A stretch of DNA of 64,000 bases from Macrotis lagotis (lineage: Eukaryota; Chordata; Mammalia; Peramelemorphia; Peramelidae). The stretch covers positions 426,155,890-426,219,889 of the forward strand of contig NC_133658.1 in the NCBI RefSeq assembly GCF_037893015.1. The letters are read 5' to 3'. Below are positions 24,802 through 36,479 of the stretch, piece after piece. The notes beneath the pieces were generated by a model. That model had not been told where the DNA came from. It saw only the letters and a program-made list of their open reading frames with translations, and ran no database searches. How positions within the stretch are numbered: position 1 is the first letter of the stretch; the number at the start of each line of letters is the position of its first letter. A program made the position numbers and the translations under genes.

Positions 24802-25850
24802 GAAGCAATGTAGTCTTGGGGTAAAGCCCTATCATGGGCATCAGGAGAGATTGGGATCCAGTCCTAGCTCTAACATTGGCTTGCTGTGTGACCTGGAATT
24901 AGTTGTTGTCTTTAAGAGGACCAAAATAACTCTACTACTGTGGAGGTAAGATACAATGTATCTGAGTTTAGCTTATCAGATCAATATGAGCTTGGAAACT
25001 CTATCCAGACTGGGTACAAATAGTCCACGTGAACATTGGAGGGGAAGATGTCTCTAAATTTGTGCATTTCCTGTTTCTTTTGAACTACTGCAATTGTTTC
25101 ATTCATAGAGCACAGTACCTATGCAGGTATGTCATGCTGGGTGGTCTTTTGCCAGTGTTCAATTCCAAAGTTCTTCAGAGAGACATTGAGAATGTCCTTG
25201 TATCACTTCTGACTATCTTGTAAGTATCTGCCTTGTGTGAATTCTTTGTAAATTAGTCTTTAGGTAAATGTAAGTTTGGTTTTTGAACAACCTGGTCAGT
25301 CCCTCTTCAGTAGAATTTGAATGCTTGGCAGTTCAACTCAAGAAAGGACCTCAGTGACTGCACCTTATCCAGCCAGGTGATCTTTGGAATCTTCCTAAGA
25401 TAATACAGATGGAAGCAATTCAGGTTCCTGGAATGGTGCTAGTGGACTGTCCTGGTTTCACAGGCATATGACAATGACATTGGCACAATGGCTATGTAGA
25501 CCTTTAATTTGGAAGGCTACCCAAAACTTCTTCTTTCCCACTCTTTCCTTCAGAGTCTCTGAAACACTGAGCTAACTCTGGCAATGCACACATTGACCTC
25601 ATCAACTGTGTGGACATCCAAGGTAAGTAAATGCTTTCCACAGCATTCAAAATTTCTCCATTTGTTGTAACTGATGGTTCCCTTGGATGGTGTGGTGTTG
25701 GCTGGTGGAGAACCTGTGTTTTCTTAGTGTTAATTGTTAAGCCAAAATTAGCACAAGTAGCAGAGAATTGATCCATACTTTATTGTTTCTCAGCATCAAA
25801 GGCTGCGTTGAATATACAATCATTTGCAAACAAAAAATCATGCACCAACT
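24802..25850 (-). mobile_element. MIR-like stub and RTE-type LINE, C-terminal RT half
   Basis: 24802-24900 is a plus-sense SINE/MIR stub. From the 3' terminus near 24905 (TTGTTGTCTTTAAGAGGACC) to about 25850 the minus strand encodes RTE RT remnants: MDQFSATCANFGLTINTKKT (25700-25776) and TTNGEILNAVESIYL. The sequence parallels 5640-6440, including AGATCAATATGAGCTTGG near the 3' end. Frames are broken. Confidence 0.75.
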
Positions 25851-25859
25851 CTCCCTCTT

Positions 25860-26120
25860 GGAGTAACCTTTGTCTGGGTGAGTTGTTGGGATATAACACT
25901 CTCTAGGGTTCCCTGTGGTTCTATGGAAAATAGTATAATGAAGTGGGGGGGGCAGGGACTAGTTTCTTCTTGCAGTATTTATAACTCTGAAGATATGAAT
26001 TACCTCTTTTACTTTTATATCCCTTTCCACCTCTCTAGTTTAACCCTTGCCTTTAGATTCCCCCATAATGGTGAATAAGAAAGAACTTCCCATGAGGATC
26101 ATTGATATAAGGGGCTTTAG
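25860..26120. other. Unassigned sequence
   Basis: Nothing recognised. Confidence 0.35.
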
Positions 26121-26124
26121 AAGC

Positions 26125-26226
26125 TACCTAGTATAACTCATTCAATTTACAGAGGAGGCAATTGAGACTCAGGAGGATTGTGATTTGCCAGGGAACACTC
26201 AAGTAGAAAGTGTCAGGAAGGTAGCC

Positions 26227-26264
<38 letters not shown>
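26125..26264 (-). mobile_element. MIR-like SINE fragment with (GT)n at its end
   Basis: TTTACAGAGGAGGCAATTGAG and TGATTTGCCAGGGAACACTC are reverse-sense MIR/SINE core. A pure GT run fills 26229-26264. Confidence 0.6.
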
Positions 26265-26268
<4 letters not shown>

Positions 26269-26449
26269 TGTATACATGTGCAAGGATGAAAGCAGAGCAA
26301 GAACTCTAATGAGGGCTTGGGTTAATTCTGGGTAGGAAAGACCCCCAATAAACTCAAGCATGGTAAAAATCCCCTCAGACAACTCACCTAAGTCTAGGCA
26401 ATCTATAAAGTGTAGTATCTTCATCCCACTGTACACTTCATTATTATTG

Positions 26450-27185
26450 TTGCTGATAAAGGCAACTCATATTTCTATAGTATTTGAAATATGAGATAAA
26501 ACTTTCCTTTCAACAAAGTAAGATTCTTTCCTCATCTGTAAAGTGGGAATAAAGTTATTTTTCTATAATCAAGTATCAGTTTGACTTCAAACTGGGGTAT
26601 TCTATGTAAGTCTAGTGCCTTTCTCAATTCTTCAGCACTCACATCCCCTTCCAGTGAAGAGATCTCCTCTAAATACTTAACAAATAAATCACTCAGGTTC
26701 TACCTAGATTGTTCTAGGGCTGATTAGCTCCCCTATATAAAACAAGCCAGCCCATTTCATTGTGGGATAGCTCTGATTATTTACATTTTTTTCTTTTTTG
26801 TTGAAACAAAGTCTGCTTTCCTAGCTGCTATCCTTTTGTCCCAGGTCTTTAATTTCAATAATTTCAATAAAAATTAGTAGAGAATTTTGTTAGAATTTTA
26901 TTTTTGATGTCTGACATGTTGCTGAATTCTGAAATAACAAACAATTGTTTTGGTCTGAAAAAAATAGAGTACTGTGCTAAGTACTGGACTTTAAATAAGA
27001 TGTGGTGATCACCTTCATAGAGTTCATGGAAGGGATGTGGCATATCCCACCTACAGCCAAAATGCAAATGAATGCAGAGCAAATACAACAGAGGTACAAA
27101 ATACCATTTGACATCTGTAGGTGGCAAAAATCAGGAAAAGTTTCACCAAAGACACAAGAGTGTGTGGTAAAGAGAGCAGAAAACT
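26450..27185. other. Mostly unassigned sequence
   Basis: 26450-26560 may be a MIR remnant (TTCCTCATCTGTAAAGTGGG). Beyond that there is no recognised feature. Confidence 0.35.
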
Positions 27186-27189
27186 CAGC

Positions 27190-27605
27190 TTTTCTGACTC
27201 AAAAATTCTTTCCCTTTACCATACTTCCTCTTGAGATCTGAGTTTAATTCTCAAGTCTGGCATTTATTAGTAGTGTGACTGATCAAATAATTTCATCTCT
27301 CTGAAACTCAGTTTTTCCCTTGTAAAATGAGGATAACAACCTCATATATAGGGGTAATTATATATGGGGATATAGGGGTAATTATATATATATATAGGGA
27401 TAATAGGAATAATGGCAACCCAGTAGGGTTGTTAGGTGAAAGCACCACGGAAGTATAAAATGCAATGGAAATGATAACTAATATTATTATGCTCTTAATC
27501 TTCCCATGATCTAGTTCTAACATTGGAGAATATCAAGCCTGGAATTCTATCTTGTATGGTGCCTGACACAAGGTAGGTACTTAATAAATGTATATTGAAT
27601 GAATG
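27190..27605 (+). mobile_element. MIR fragment and L2 3' tail
   Basis: 27200-27340 carries MIR core blocks (GATCTGAGTTTAATTCTCAA, TTGTAAAATGAGGATAACAA). 27530-27600 is an L2-type tail (GGTGCCTGACACAAGGTAGG, ACTTAATAAATG). The span between them is AT-rich. Confidence 0.55.
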
Positions 27606-27620
27606 AATTTAATGAATACA

Positions 27621-27633
27621 TGTGTGTATATGT

Positions 27634-27676
<43 letters not shown>
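27621..27676. repeat. (TG)n microsatellite
   Basis: TG run, interrupted near its left end by ATA and AG. Confidence 0.97.
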
Positions 27677-27967
27677 GGATGTCCATGATTTAATCCAGGA
27701 TGACATATTCCAAGATTATTCTGGGAGAACATCTGGAAAATTCTTTAGCTTTTTTTCAGTGCGCCATACCCATTTTTGTGTTTCCTGCCTCAAAGAGTAG
27801 GGTGTTCAAGGACTCCATCTCTTGTCCCAAGCCCTCAAGAGAAAAATTGACTAAACTCCATAATGATCTGGCCAGTTTTGAGGGAGTTTCAAGAAGTTCA
27901 TGTGGCCTCAGAACTTAAGGCATTTCTTTATAAAGAAGAAGCTAAAGACATAAGAGGGATTATAGCA

Positions 27968-28215
27968 TAGGGGAAAAGGTCAGGTGGCACAGTGGATAGC
28001 TCACAGGTCCTGGAGTTAGGAAGATCTGAGTTCAAATGTGACCTCAGACACTTACTAACTGTGACTCTGGGCAAGTCACTTAATCCTGTTTGCCTCAGTA
28101 TCTTCTATTGTAAAATAAGCTGAAAAAAATGGTAAACCACTCCCAGTATCTTTGCAAGATACTGAAGAGAGACCCCTAAATGGGATCACAGAGTTTTAAG
28201 CAAAACTTGAAGGGA
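27968..28215 (+). mobile_element. tRNA-like SINE, long type
   Basis: GTGGCACAGTGGATAGCTCA, GACCTCAGACACTTACTAAC and CTGGGCAAGTCACTTAATCC, ending near CTTGAAGGGACTGAAG. Confidence 0.8.
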
Positions 28216-28217
28216 CT

Positions 28218-28395
28218 GAAGAATGGCATGGTAGAAGGAATGCTAAACTTGCTGTCAGGGACAGTAAGTTCAACTTATTATTCGTGTGACCTTGGGCAAG
28301 GTACTACTTTTTTTTGGTGTCTTTTATCTATAAAATGTGAAGCTAAGGCTAGAGAATCTTTAAGGTCCCTTCAACCTCTAAAATTCTATAATTAG
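28218..28395 (+). mobile_element. MIR-like SINE
   Basis: GTGTGACCTTGGGCAAGGTA, TATCTATAAAATGTGAAGC and AAGGTCCCTTCAACCTCTAA mark a MIR-like copy. Confidence 0.65.
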
Positions 28396-28399
28396 ATCC

Positions 28400-29040
28400 A
28401 CTGACCAGTTTTCTCTAGGTATAAACTGATCTGAGAGGTGTTTGAGGCATTTTACACCCTTAAGCCAATATATAATTTACTTGGCTGTCTTATCTTCCTT
28501 TGCTTAAAAAGTTTGTGGTCTTAGTCACCTCCCTTAATCCTATATCTAAGAAAGTCTATCTCCCTAAAGCTAGATATCAGCTAAGCAGACAGAAGGGGGA
28601 GTGTTCAGAAGTAAGATAAATAGTCACAGTACTTCATATTTAGGAATTTGGAGTTTTCCATGGAGAGTCTTAAACTGTCTTACATAATCTATCCATACAG
28701 GCTAACTTGCCAGGAAAGGACCATGGTGGTAGCTTAGGTACTTCCCCCCCACCCCCAGATTTAAGCAGGAGCTATTTTTCAATACGTTTCCCTAGAAAAT
28801 TGTTGCATGGGACTTGTTCTCCAGAAAGGGGGAAGAAGATGAATTAATTCTTCATTGATCCCTTCTATTAGCTAGTGGGCTAGTGTGAAGGGCTTAAATC
28901 CATTCTTTCAGCAAGAGCCTATCAGGTCCCTTTAGCTCTAATCCACAGAGAGAGAGCAAAATACTTGAAATATGAGTTTCCTTTATCAGCAACAATAATA
29001 ATGAAGTCTACAGTGAGATGAAGATACTATACTTTACAGA
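28400..29040. other. Unassigned sequence
   Basis: No feature recognised. Confidence 0.35.
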
Positions 29041-29042
29041 TT

Positions 29043-29078
29043 GCCTAAATTGTATTGTATGCCTAAATTGTATTGTAT
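29043..29078. repeat. 18-bp tandem duplication
   Basis: GCCTAAATTGTATTGTAT occurs twice head to tail. Confidence 0.95.
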
Positions 29079-29403
29079 GTTCTGAATAAAAAACATTTCC
29101 CCCATATCATACTTCCTGTTGAAATCTGGGTTCAAGTCTCACTTTTGGTATTTACAATTTGTGCTACTAGTTGTAATCCACAGAATCATCCAGCAACAGC
29201 ATTAAAGAGGGCAAGAAATCACAGAACAAAAGCCTGGAAGGACGATAGAAGGTTAGGAAATCCTTCTTCTGAGGAAAGTTGGGACATTTATGCACTTATT
29301 AAATCTATAAATGCACCTGTGCATGAATCTGATTTTATTACTCCTGTAACTCAGAAATCTTCCAGATGCCCCCAGGTTCTCTCAGGTAGATCCTTGGTTC
29401 ATA

Positions 29404-29550
29404 GGGTTGGTTCTATCCTTTTCTCTTACCCCTCTGCCATTTACTGAGGACTCTGAACAATTGTGTCTGTTCTAACTGTCCAAACTTTGTCATTACAGTC
29501 CCTATTACCACCATAATGAGGGGAATTGGTTACAGTCCCAGACCTCTTAA
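29404..29550. repeat. Dispersed ~140-bp repeat, copy A
   Basis: Matches 31085-31231 at roughly 85% by eye, without large gaps. Shared blocks include TTTACTGAGGACTC, GAACAATTGTGTCTGTTCTA and GGGGAATTGGTTACAGTCC. The family was not recognised. Confidence 0.8.
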
Positions 29551-29689
29551 TTGCTAGGACAGCTACTCAGGCAGAGTTCCTCAAAGCTATGCCCCTCTGT
29601 TCCCCCACCCCCAGAACTAGGATCAGTACCACTTTTGGTGACCAGTCTGGCACTTGAACTTCATTTAGGATTTTCCTAAATCAGGAATG

Positions 29690-29850
29690 GGGTACCTGCC
29701 TTCTGCCCTTCTGCCAAAGGCCATTTGTATATCAATAACATCATTCACCTGCTATATTTAGTCAAGCATTTAATTAATTCATCCTAAAAAACTCCTAATT
29801 TTATTGAATTTCAAATCCCATATTCTATTGCTGTGGCAAGGGTCTGACTA
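29690..29850 (+). mobile_element. Possible hAT/Charlie-type DNA transposon remnant
   Basis: GCCAAAGGCCATTTGTATAT, TAACATCATTC and GTCAAGCATTTAATTAATTC resemble, from memory, a non-autonomous mammalian hAT element. Termini were not delimited. Confidence 0.35.
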
Positions 29851-30017
29851 TATCACTGAAATTACAGGTGCAGTCCCTATCCCTCTATAATTCTCCAGGG
29901 TTGCCAAAGGTTAAATGAGCCTTTTAGTTTGCCTAGGGAATCTAGAGGTAGCTGTATTTAAACACATAAATACTCATTACTTCCACTTGCACACTTTCAC
30001 ATTCTTTTTGCTTTTTT

Positions 30018-30256
30018 TGTTGTTCAGTTGTGTCTTACTCTTTGTGACCCCACTTGGGGTTTTCTTGGCAGAGATACAGGAGTGATTTGCCATTTCCTTC
30101 TCCAGTTCATTTCACAGATGAGGAAATTGAGGTAAACTTGGTTAAATGACTTGCTCCAAATTACACAGCTAGTGTTTGAGGTCAGATTTGAACTTAGTAA
30201 AAGAGTCTTTCTGACTTCAGGTTCAGCACTGTATCTACTAAGATAACTTAGCTATC
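30018..30256 (-). mobile_element. tRNA-like SINE, long type
   Basis: Reverse-sense copy: TTGTTCAGTTGTGTCTTACT, TTGGGGTTTTCTTGGCAGAG, TTACACAGCTAGTGTTTGAG, ending near AACTTAGCTATCC. Confidence 0.85.
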
Positions 30257-30589
30257 CTAAGATTGGGTGTCTTACTCAGGTCTAAAAGTGCTTCTATCAC
30301 ACGGAATTTAATATATGTTTACAGAGAGGAATGTATAAACCTCAGGATTTTCTATATACCAAGAGAAAGAAGAGAGACTTAGTAAATACTTGTTGACTGT
30401 TGAACTACTTCTAACTTTCTCTTTTCAAAGATGTGTTAGTACAAATAAAAGCTGAGAAATATGCCTCTAAAATAGCCCTGGGATTTTAAAATAGAAACAG
30501 CCATGATTGAACCACCTTGATCTTTGAACCTTGGTTTTTAGCCTCTACCACTTCTTATGTCAAGTGAGATTTTAACTCTAATGTCATAG

Positions 30590-30930
30590 GTAGTATTGGT
30601 GCCATTTTCCTTCACAAGCATTTATTGAGTACCTACTACATATAAGTCCCTGAGGTCTAAGACAATCCCTTACCTCTGGGGTTTTCTCACAATACAGATG
30701 TACACACATTTAAAATGGAACAGATGATAAGGCAACAATACACTGAAGATTCAAGAAAAGGTCATTAAGACAGGGTCCATCTAAAAACATGGAAAATATT
30801 CATGTAAGTGGTATGTCAGACCCACCATCTGAAACAATATCTAGCTAGTATTTTTATAGAAATTTAAGGTTTGTGAAAGCACTTTCCATCTTTTATCTCA
30901 TTTGATTCTCACAAGTCTGTGAAGAATGCT
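30590..30930. mobile_element. MIR/L2-type fragments
   Basis: CATTTATTGAGTACCTACTA (30622) and TTTAAGGTTTGTGAAAGCAC (30866) are typical ends of old MIR-like elements. Confidence 0.45.
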
Positions 30931-30931
30931 A

Positions 30932-31310
30932 TTGTTGTTCAGTTGTTTTTTTCACTCATGTATGACTCTTTGCCATCCCATTTGGAGTTTTCTTGGTGGA
31001 GATACTGAAGTGGTTTGCCATTTCCTTCTCTAGTTCATTTTACAAATGAGGAAACTGAGGTAAGTAGGGTCAAGTGACTTATTTTGGGTTAATTGTCCTT
31101 TTCTCTCACTCCTCTGCTATTTACTGAGGACTCAGAACAATTGTGTCTGTTCTATCTGGCCAAGTTTTGTCATCACAATCCATATTACCACCAATCTGGG
31201 GGGAATTGGTTACAGTCCTAGACCTCACATGGCTGGGAAGTATCTAAGGCCAGCTTTAAACCTAGGAAGATGAGTCTTCTTGACCTCAGGCCCTGCACTC
31301 TGTACCAATT
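30932..31310 (-). mobile_element. tRNA-like SINE interrupted by a ~146-bp insert
   Basis: The SINE runs from TTGTTGTTCAGTTG to TCAAGTGACTT (about 31080) and resumes at CACATGGCTGGGAAGTATCT (31227). Between them lies copy B of the dispersed repeat. Confidence 0.8.
31085..31231. repeat. Dispersed ~140-bp repeat, copy B, inside a SINE
   Basis: Related to 29404-29550. It sits between two segments of a SINE that are contiguous in other copies, so it arrived after the SINE. No inverted termini were seen. Confidence 0.75.
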
Positions 31311-31945
31311 TTTACAGATGAAGAAATTGAAACTAATAAGTTAGGATCAAGGTCACACAATTGGCAGATCTCAGACCTAGGCTTTATTTAACCCATGTTT
31401 GCCCAGGGGTTTGGAAGAAAAATATTCTTACTACACTTCTTAGTTTAATGTACTTATTCAAATTCTAGGCAAACAATAAAACAACAAATTAAGAAATGCT
31501 TTGTATCATTTACATATTTCTGAGTTGCCTGTAAATATTCACACTGTAAATTTAACAACTGACTGGAGAGCTAGATTTATTCTAGTACAGGACCTAGGTC
31601 TTTCCAATTCCAAGTCTCACATTCTATCCTCTATACTGCCTAACTGAAAGACAGACTCAGTTTAATCTTAGGTCCTGGTAGGGATACTGATGGCTGTATT
31701 GTCATATGATTTGTCATTAGAAATAGGTATGGTTTTTATCAGAAGAAATAATATTAAGAAGATGCATTACCATCTGTTTTGTTGTTATACCCTAAGGGTC
31801 ATAGAACTTTCTTACCTGACTTGAAACTGAGATGTTTTTCTTTTCCTGTCAAAGCAAAATGTCTTATTTTTCTATCTTTATCTCAAACCCTTCGCCTGGC
31901 ACACAATAAGTTATTAATAATAACTTTTTCATTTATTTATTTATT
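31310..31945. other. Mostly unassigned sequence
   Basis: 31310-31400 retains reverse-sense MIR-like bases (AGATGAAGAAATTGAAACTA). Nothing further was recognised. Confidence 0.35.
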
Positions 31946-31949
31946 CAGA

Positions 31950-32190
31950 GATGAGACAAAAAACTTTCAGACTTTGAAGCTACCTGAGTTTAGATTCCAG
32001 GTCTGACATCAACTTTATGACCTATAAGAAATATTTCAATCTATCTTCACAAAAATGAATGTTGAAAACTATCTTGATATGTAATTCAAAAAAATAAAAT
32101 AAAAAAAGAAATATTTTCTCTCTGAGCCTCAATTTCCTCATCTATTAAGACAGGCATGATAACGTTTATAGTATTTACCTCACAGGAGAG
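31950..32190 (+). mobile_element. MIR copy interrupted by a short L1 insertion
   Basis: MIR runs to ATGACCTATAAGAAATATTTC and resumes with TCTCTGAGCCTCAATTTCCT. Its middle is a short L1 tail at 32037-32105. Confidence 0.7.
32037..32105 (+). mobile_element. Ultra-short L1 3' end insertion with target duplication
   Basis: Only about 69 bases of L1 3' UTR (AATGAATGTTGAAAACTA, as at 43912) with an A-rich tail. AAGAAATATTT is repeated at 32026-32036 and 32106-32116. Confidence 0.8.
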
Positions 32191-32767
32191 ATATTTTTTT
32201 TTTTTTTACTTAACTATAGAAATGGGAATTTAGGAGAATGGTAAGATCATAGTTATTTACTATGAGCCTGTATTATGCCCTTAATAGGACCCTTGTGATG
32301 TTTCTCTATTTAAAGATTTTGGGCCCCTCTTCAAAGGACTAGGTTCTCTCTAGTATGTACTTCTCAGGGTTGTGGTGAGGATCATATGAGTGCTTCACAC
32401 ATAGCAAAGGTTTTAAAAATGCTGATTCCCTCCCTCTTCTCTACCCAATTGATAGCCTTACTGTATCATCAAGGACAGGCTCAGAATTTTAGGCATGAAT
32501 AGATCAGGAAACAAAAGAGCCCAGGGAAATACTGGATAGTGTTTAAAAGAAAGACACAAAAACACTTGTACCAAACAAATTAAATTCATTTGCTTATCAA
32601 ATGAATATGAATAAATTAGATCAAGTAGAACACAAACAAATATGTACAAAAGGCTGCTTCTACATCAATCAAATTTGTTCCTCTCACTTTTGTTTTTTTA
32701 ATCTATTCTAAGCTTCAAATTTATTACAATATGTTGGTTTTTTAGTATTTGAGAGAGATTGGACATG

Positions 32768-33055
32768 TGATGATGATAATAATAATAATAATAATAATAA
32801 ATAATAATAATAATAATAAACATTTGTATGACACTTTAAGGTTTGCAAAGTACTTTGCAAATATCACTTCATTACAACTTACAACTCTGGAAAGTAGGCA
32901 CTATTATTATCACCTTTTATAGATGAGGAAGTTGAGGCACACACTGGTTAATTAACTTAGCCAGGATCAAATAGCAAGTAAATGTCTGAGGCTGAATTTG
33001 AATTCAGTTCTTCCTGATTGTTGGTCCAGTGTTCTATTGACTAGACCACCTAGTT
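32768..33055 (-). mobile_element. (AAT)n microsatellite and MIR-like SINE
   Basis: An AAT run (32768-32820) is followed by a reverse-sense MIR-like copy: GTTTGCAAAGTACTTTGCAA, TATAGATGAGGAAGTTGAGG, ending AGACCACCTAGTT. Confidence 0.7.
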
Positions 33056-33059
33056 AGAA

Positions 33060-34190
33060 GTTAGAGAGCTGGCTTTAGGATTAGGAAGACTTGGTTAGTG
33101 TCTTTTCTGATACCTGAGAGCTATATGTCCATGGGCAAGTTACATGACCTTTAAGTGTCTTGGGAGATATCAAAAACACTGCAGTAAAGATATTTTTCTA
33201 ACTTGAATTAGAGGAGGGAGCTTCAATACAAAGAGTTCTATATCTTGATGAAATTATTAGTTCAGAATAAAAAAAAACAGAGAGATCTGCAGAGTGTTAA
33301 AACATTGAATGTTAGCCTTAGTAAAGATTTTAGAATATTGACTATCTGATCAGGGAGAAGCTTTCAAATCATAGCACCCTAAGTGATAAAAGATGCAAAT
33401 GACCCTTCCAGATAGTCTGGTCCAATATTATGATATTATAGGGAAGAAAGCTAGTACTTATAGAGGTAAAACAATATGTTCAAGGTCACTTATCCAGTAA
33501 GTGGCTATGGAAAGACTGAAATGAAGTCCAACTTTGTTTCCATAGATGGCAGCACTTTGTCACTCACTAAATTGCGAAGAGCCACAACTTAAGCTCTTAG
33601 CTCAATTTATTAAAATTAATTTTATTAACTTATTAAAGCTGAGTCCTTTAAAACTTAAGATCACTTAGATCTCCAAACATGTGTGACTTACATTGTTCTT
33701 GTAGGAGTATCATTAGCCTCTCCAAAGTCTTGGCCTGATGGGATCTGTCCAGCTAGATGAGACTTAAAGACAGCAACCTCCCCCTTCAGATCTAAGACTA
33801 GAATAAGTCTCCTATCTGGGTGTCTGAGAGGCCTTTCATACTGAAGGTCCCAGCTGTAGACAATTAACTCCTTTTGACCGTCATTGGGTGAATGACTCAA
33901 CAATGTATATGTGTGTGCACGTCTGTGAAATGGATTAGACTCCTTACCCTACAATCAACATTTAAATACACTTAAGTTAAATACATTTAAAACGTTTAAC
34001 ACAACAACTGGAAGTTAAACATAAACACTCTTTTTCCACAGTCACACCTGCTGCATTTTAGTGAGTATCCCTTCTCATAAGCACTCTTTAACACAACATG
34101 TGTTAGTTCATCTGATAAGCTAATTTTTGTGATAGAGGAAGCCTCCAGGAAAAAGGTCAACAGAGGTCACAGTCTAGGAGATGAAGAAGT
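33060..34190. other. Unassigned sequence with MIR remnants
   Basis: 33060-33180 and 33410-33520 show decayed MIR core. 33600-34190 holds nothing recognised. A 71-codon minus frame at 33688-33903 has no known domain. Confidence 0.35.
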
Positions 34191-34204
34191 CCTGAGGGGC
34201 AGGT

Positions 34205-34910
34205 AGTTATGACTCTGGAGTCAGAGAACATGGATTCAAATCCTATCTCTGATAATCATTATCTGTGTTGCCTTGGGCACATCATCTACCTTCTCTAGAT
34301 CCCAGTTTTCTCATCTGTAAAATTAGAAGATAAGGACTAAAATTCACTTTGCTGATAAAAATTCATCTAGTCAAAGTTATGATTTTTCCAGTAGTAATGT
34401 ATATGAGAGTTGGACTATAAGGATAGCCAAGCATCACAGAATTGACACTTTTGAAATTGTGATGCTGGAGGTTCCCTTGGATAGCAAGTCAATATTTTAA
34501 GGAAGTTAATTTTGGTCCAAACACTGAAGCTGAAATTTAAATACTTAATGAGACTGAGTGCAAAAGGAAAATGTAATTGTATAAGATAGGATGGATAGAG
34601 AGTATCATGGAAGCAATGCACACAAATTCAAACAGACTTGGAGAGATAGTAGATAAAAGGGTCTGACATGTATGGCCCATGGGGTCATGAAGAATGGACA
34701 GGATTGAAAAACTGAAAAAAAAAGGACTAGATGACCTCTGAAACCCTTTCTGGCTATAAGCCTGAGAATGAGAATAATAATGGGGAATAATGGGAATAAT
34801 AATAAAAGTGTACTTCACAAGGAAGATGTGGAGATCCAATAAGATAATGTCTGTAAAGATCTTTGTAAACCTTAAAAATGTACCTAAATGTTCATTATGA
34901 TGGTATTGAG
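34205..34910 (+). mobile_element. MIR fragments around unassigned sequence
   Basis: 34205-34340 carries MIR core (TTGCCTTGGGCACATCATC, CTCATCTGTAAAATTAGAAG). 34740-34910 has a MIR-type 3' end (GATAATGTCTGTAAAGATC). The middle is unassigned. Confidence 0.5.
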
Positions 34911-36190
34911 GAGAAGGAAGAGAAAGATGAGGAGAGGGGTCAAGAAGCCAGGGACAAAGAATGGAGAGAGCAGGTCTGTGTGGGCACTTGAGAGGGTAGA
35001 GCAGAGGTTGATATAAGTAACAGATTCTGGGTAAATTTCCAGAAATCTTTAATCTCATTGAAGAGATGGTGAACATTTAGAAACTGAAGTGGTAATTAAA
35101 AATATACTGAGCTTTTAAAAAGTCTGCCACATGGAAGAGGGATTAGCCTTTTTTTTGTTTGGTCTCAGAGGACTCAATCAGGAAGAGTGGCTGGAAGCTG
35201 TAAAGAAAATTTAGGCTTGATATGGGGGAAAGGGGAAAAAAACTGCACAACAATTTCCTAGTCATTTGAACTGTCCAGAAAAGAAAGGACCTGAAGTCAA
35301 AGAAGTTAGGTTTTTCTTCCTTGAAGTTCTCCAAGAAGAGACTATATGACTCCAAGTGAGCATTCTTTTCATGGATGAGGTGACAGTTGAGGTTCCTCCC
35401 ATTTCTTAAATTGTGCAATTCTGTAATGTTTGGTAGGCTCCTCAAATTTTCCTTGAGTTGATAGGAAGACATTGTATGCTGAAGGTTGGAGTTACTCCAA
35501 ACAGGGGAATAATCAGTGTCAAAAATCAAACTTGAGAAACTTAATTTTTTTAGGAATTCAGTTTGCCCAATTTATTAAAGTTCACTTTCTCCTTTGAAGT
35601 TTAAGGATAAGGAAATGTCCTCCATTATATAATGTATGACATAAATTATAGTCCTGGCTTTGCCATTAAACAATTAAATGATTTGGAGCAAGTCACTTTC
35701 CCTTTCTGAGTTCAGATTTTAAATGAGACAACTGTACCAGAATATCTCTAAGATTCTTCTCTTCATATCACAGGTTTCTTTGCTTGCACAAGCTATAGTT
35801 GCCTGCCAAGGATTCAAGCTGTCCACCTTCCAATGTTTATTCAGCAGATGTTTTGTGCATCTGGGACTGTGAGGATTACTCACCCATGAATAAGCTTAGT
35901 GATTTACTGTGAATATAATTGGCAAGTTTGATCTTAACAGTGGAGTCATTCTGTCCCCATTCAGTAGATTCTGAAGCTGCTCCAGTATTGAATGTGAACT
36001 GGTGTTGACAATCAGCATGGGCATTTTTCAGGTCTAAGGGACTGCAATGTTGTAGACCCTACCTTGGAAGATAGAATCTCAGAAATAGAATCTTTAGAAT
36101 CAAAAAGCTATAGAAAGTCAGAACTAGACAGGGCCTTAGATTGTAGAATATAGAGATTATTTGTTGGAATTATATAGAATTATATGACTT
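34910..36190. other. Mostly unassigned sequence
   Basis: 35625-35770 contains MIR core (AGCAAGTCACTTTCCCTTTC). Two longer minus frames (34537-35076 and 35143-35529) show no domain and overlap repeats. Confidence 0.35.
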
Positions 36191-36199
36191 TTTGCTGGT

Positions 36200-36425
36200 A
36201 CCTAGGTGGTCCAGTGAATAGAATGCCAGGACTGGAGTCAAGAAGATTAATCTTTCTGAGTTCAAATCTGAGTTCAGATACTAATTGTGTGAGTTTGTGC
36301 AAGTCACTTGACTCTGTTTGACTCAAAATAAGGAAATATTATACCACTCCAGTATCTTTGCTAAGAAAACCCTAAATGGGCTCATGAAGAGTCAGACTTG
36401 ACTGAAGTGACAGAAGAATAAGGAG
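36200..36425 (+). mobile_element. tRNA-like SINE, long type, decayed
   Basis: GGTACCTAGGTGGTCCAGTG, TGCAAGTCACTTGACTCTG, ACTCCAGTATCTTTGC and GAGTCAGACTTGACTGAAGT. Confidence 0.75.
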
Positions 36426-36479
36426 TTTAAGGCCCTCCTAAATCTTAAATCCTATAAAGCAATGATCTTAAGGTTGATA

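Noticed and set aside
33688..33903. 71-codon minus frame with a plausible-looking composition
   Set aside because: No recognised domain and no flanking splice or promoter evidence; could be chance.
34537..35529. Two longish minus frames (179 and 128 codons)
   Set aside because: They overlap MIR remnants, and no domain, codon bias or splice context supports them.
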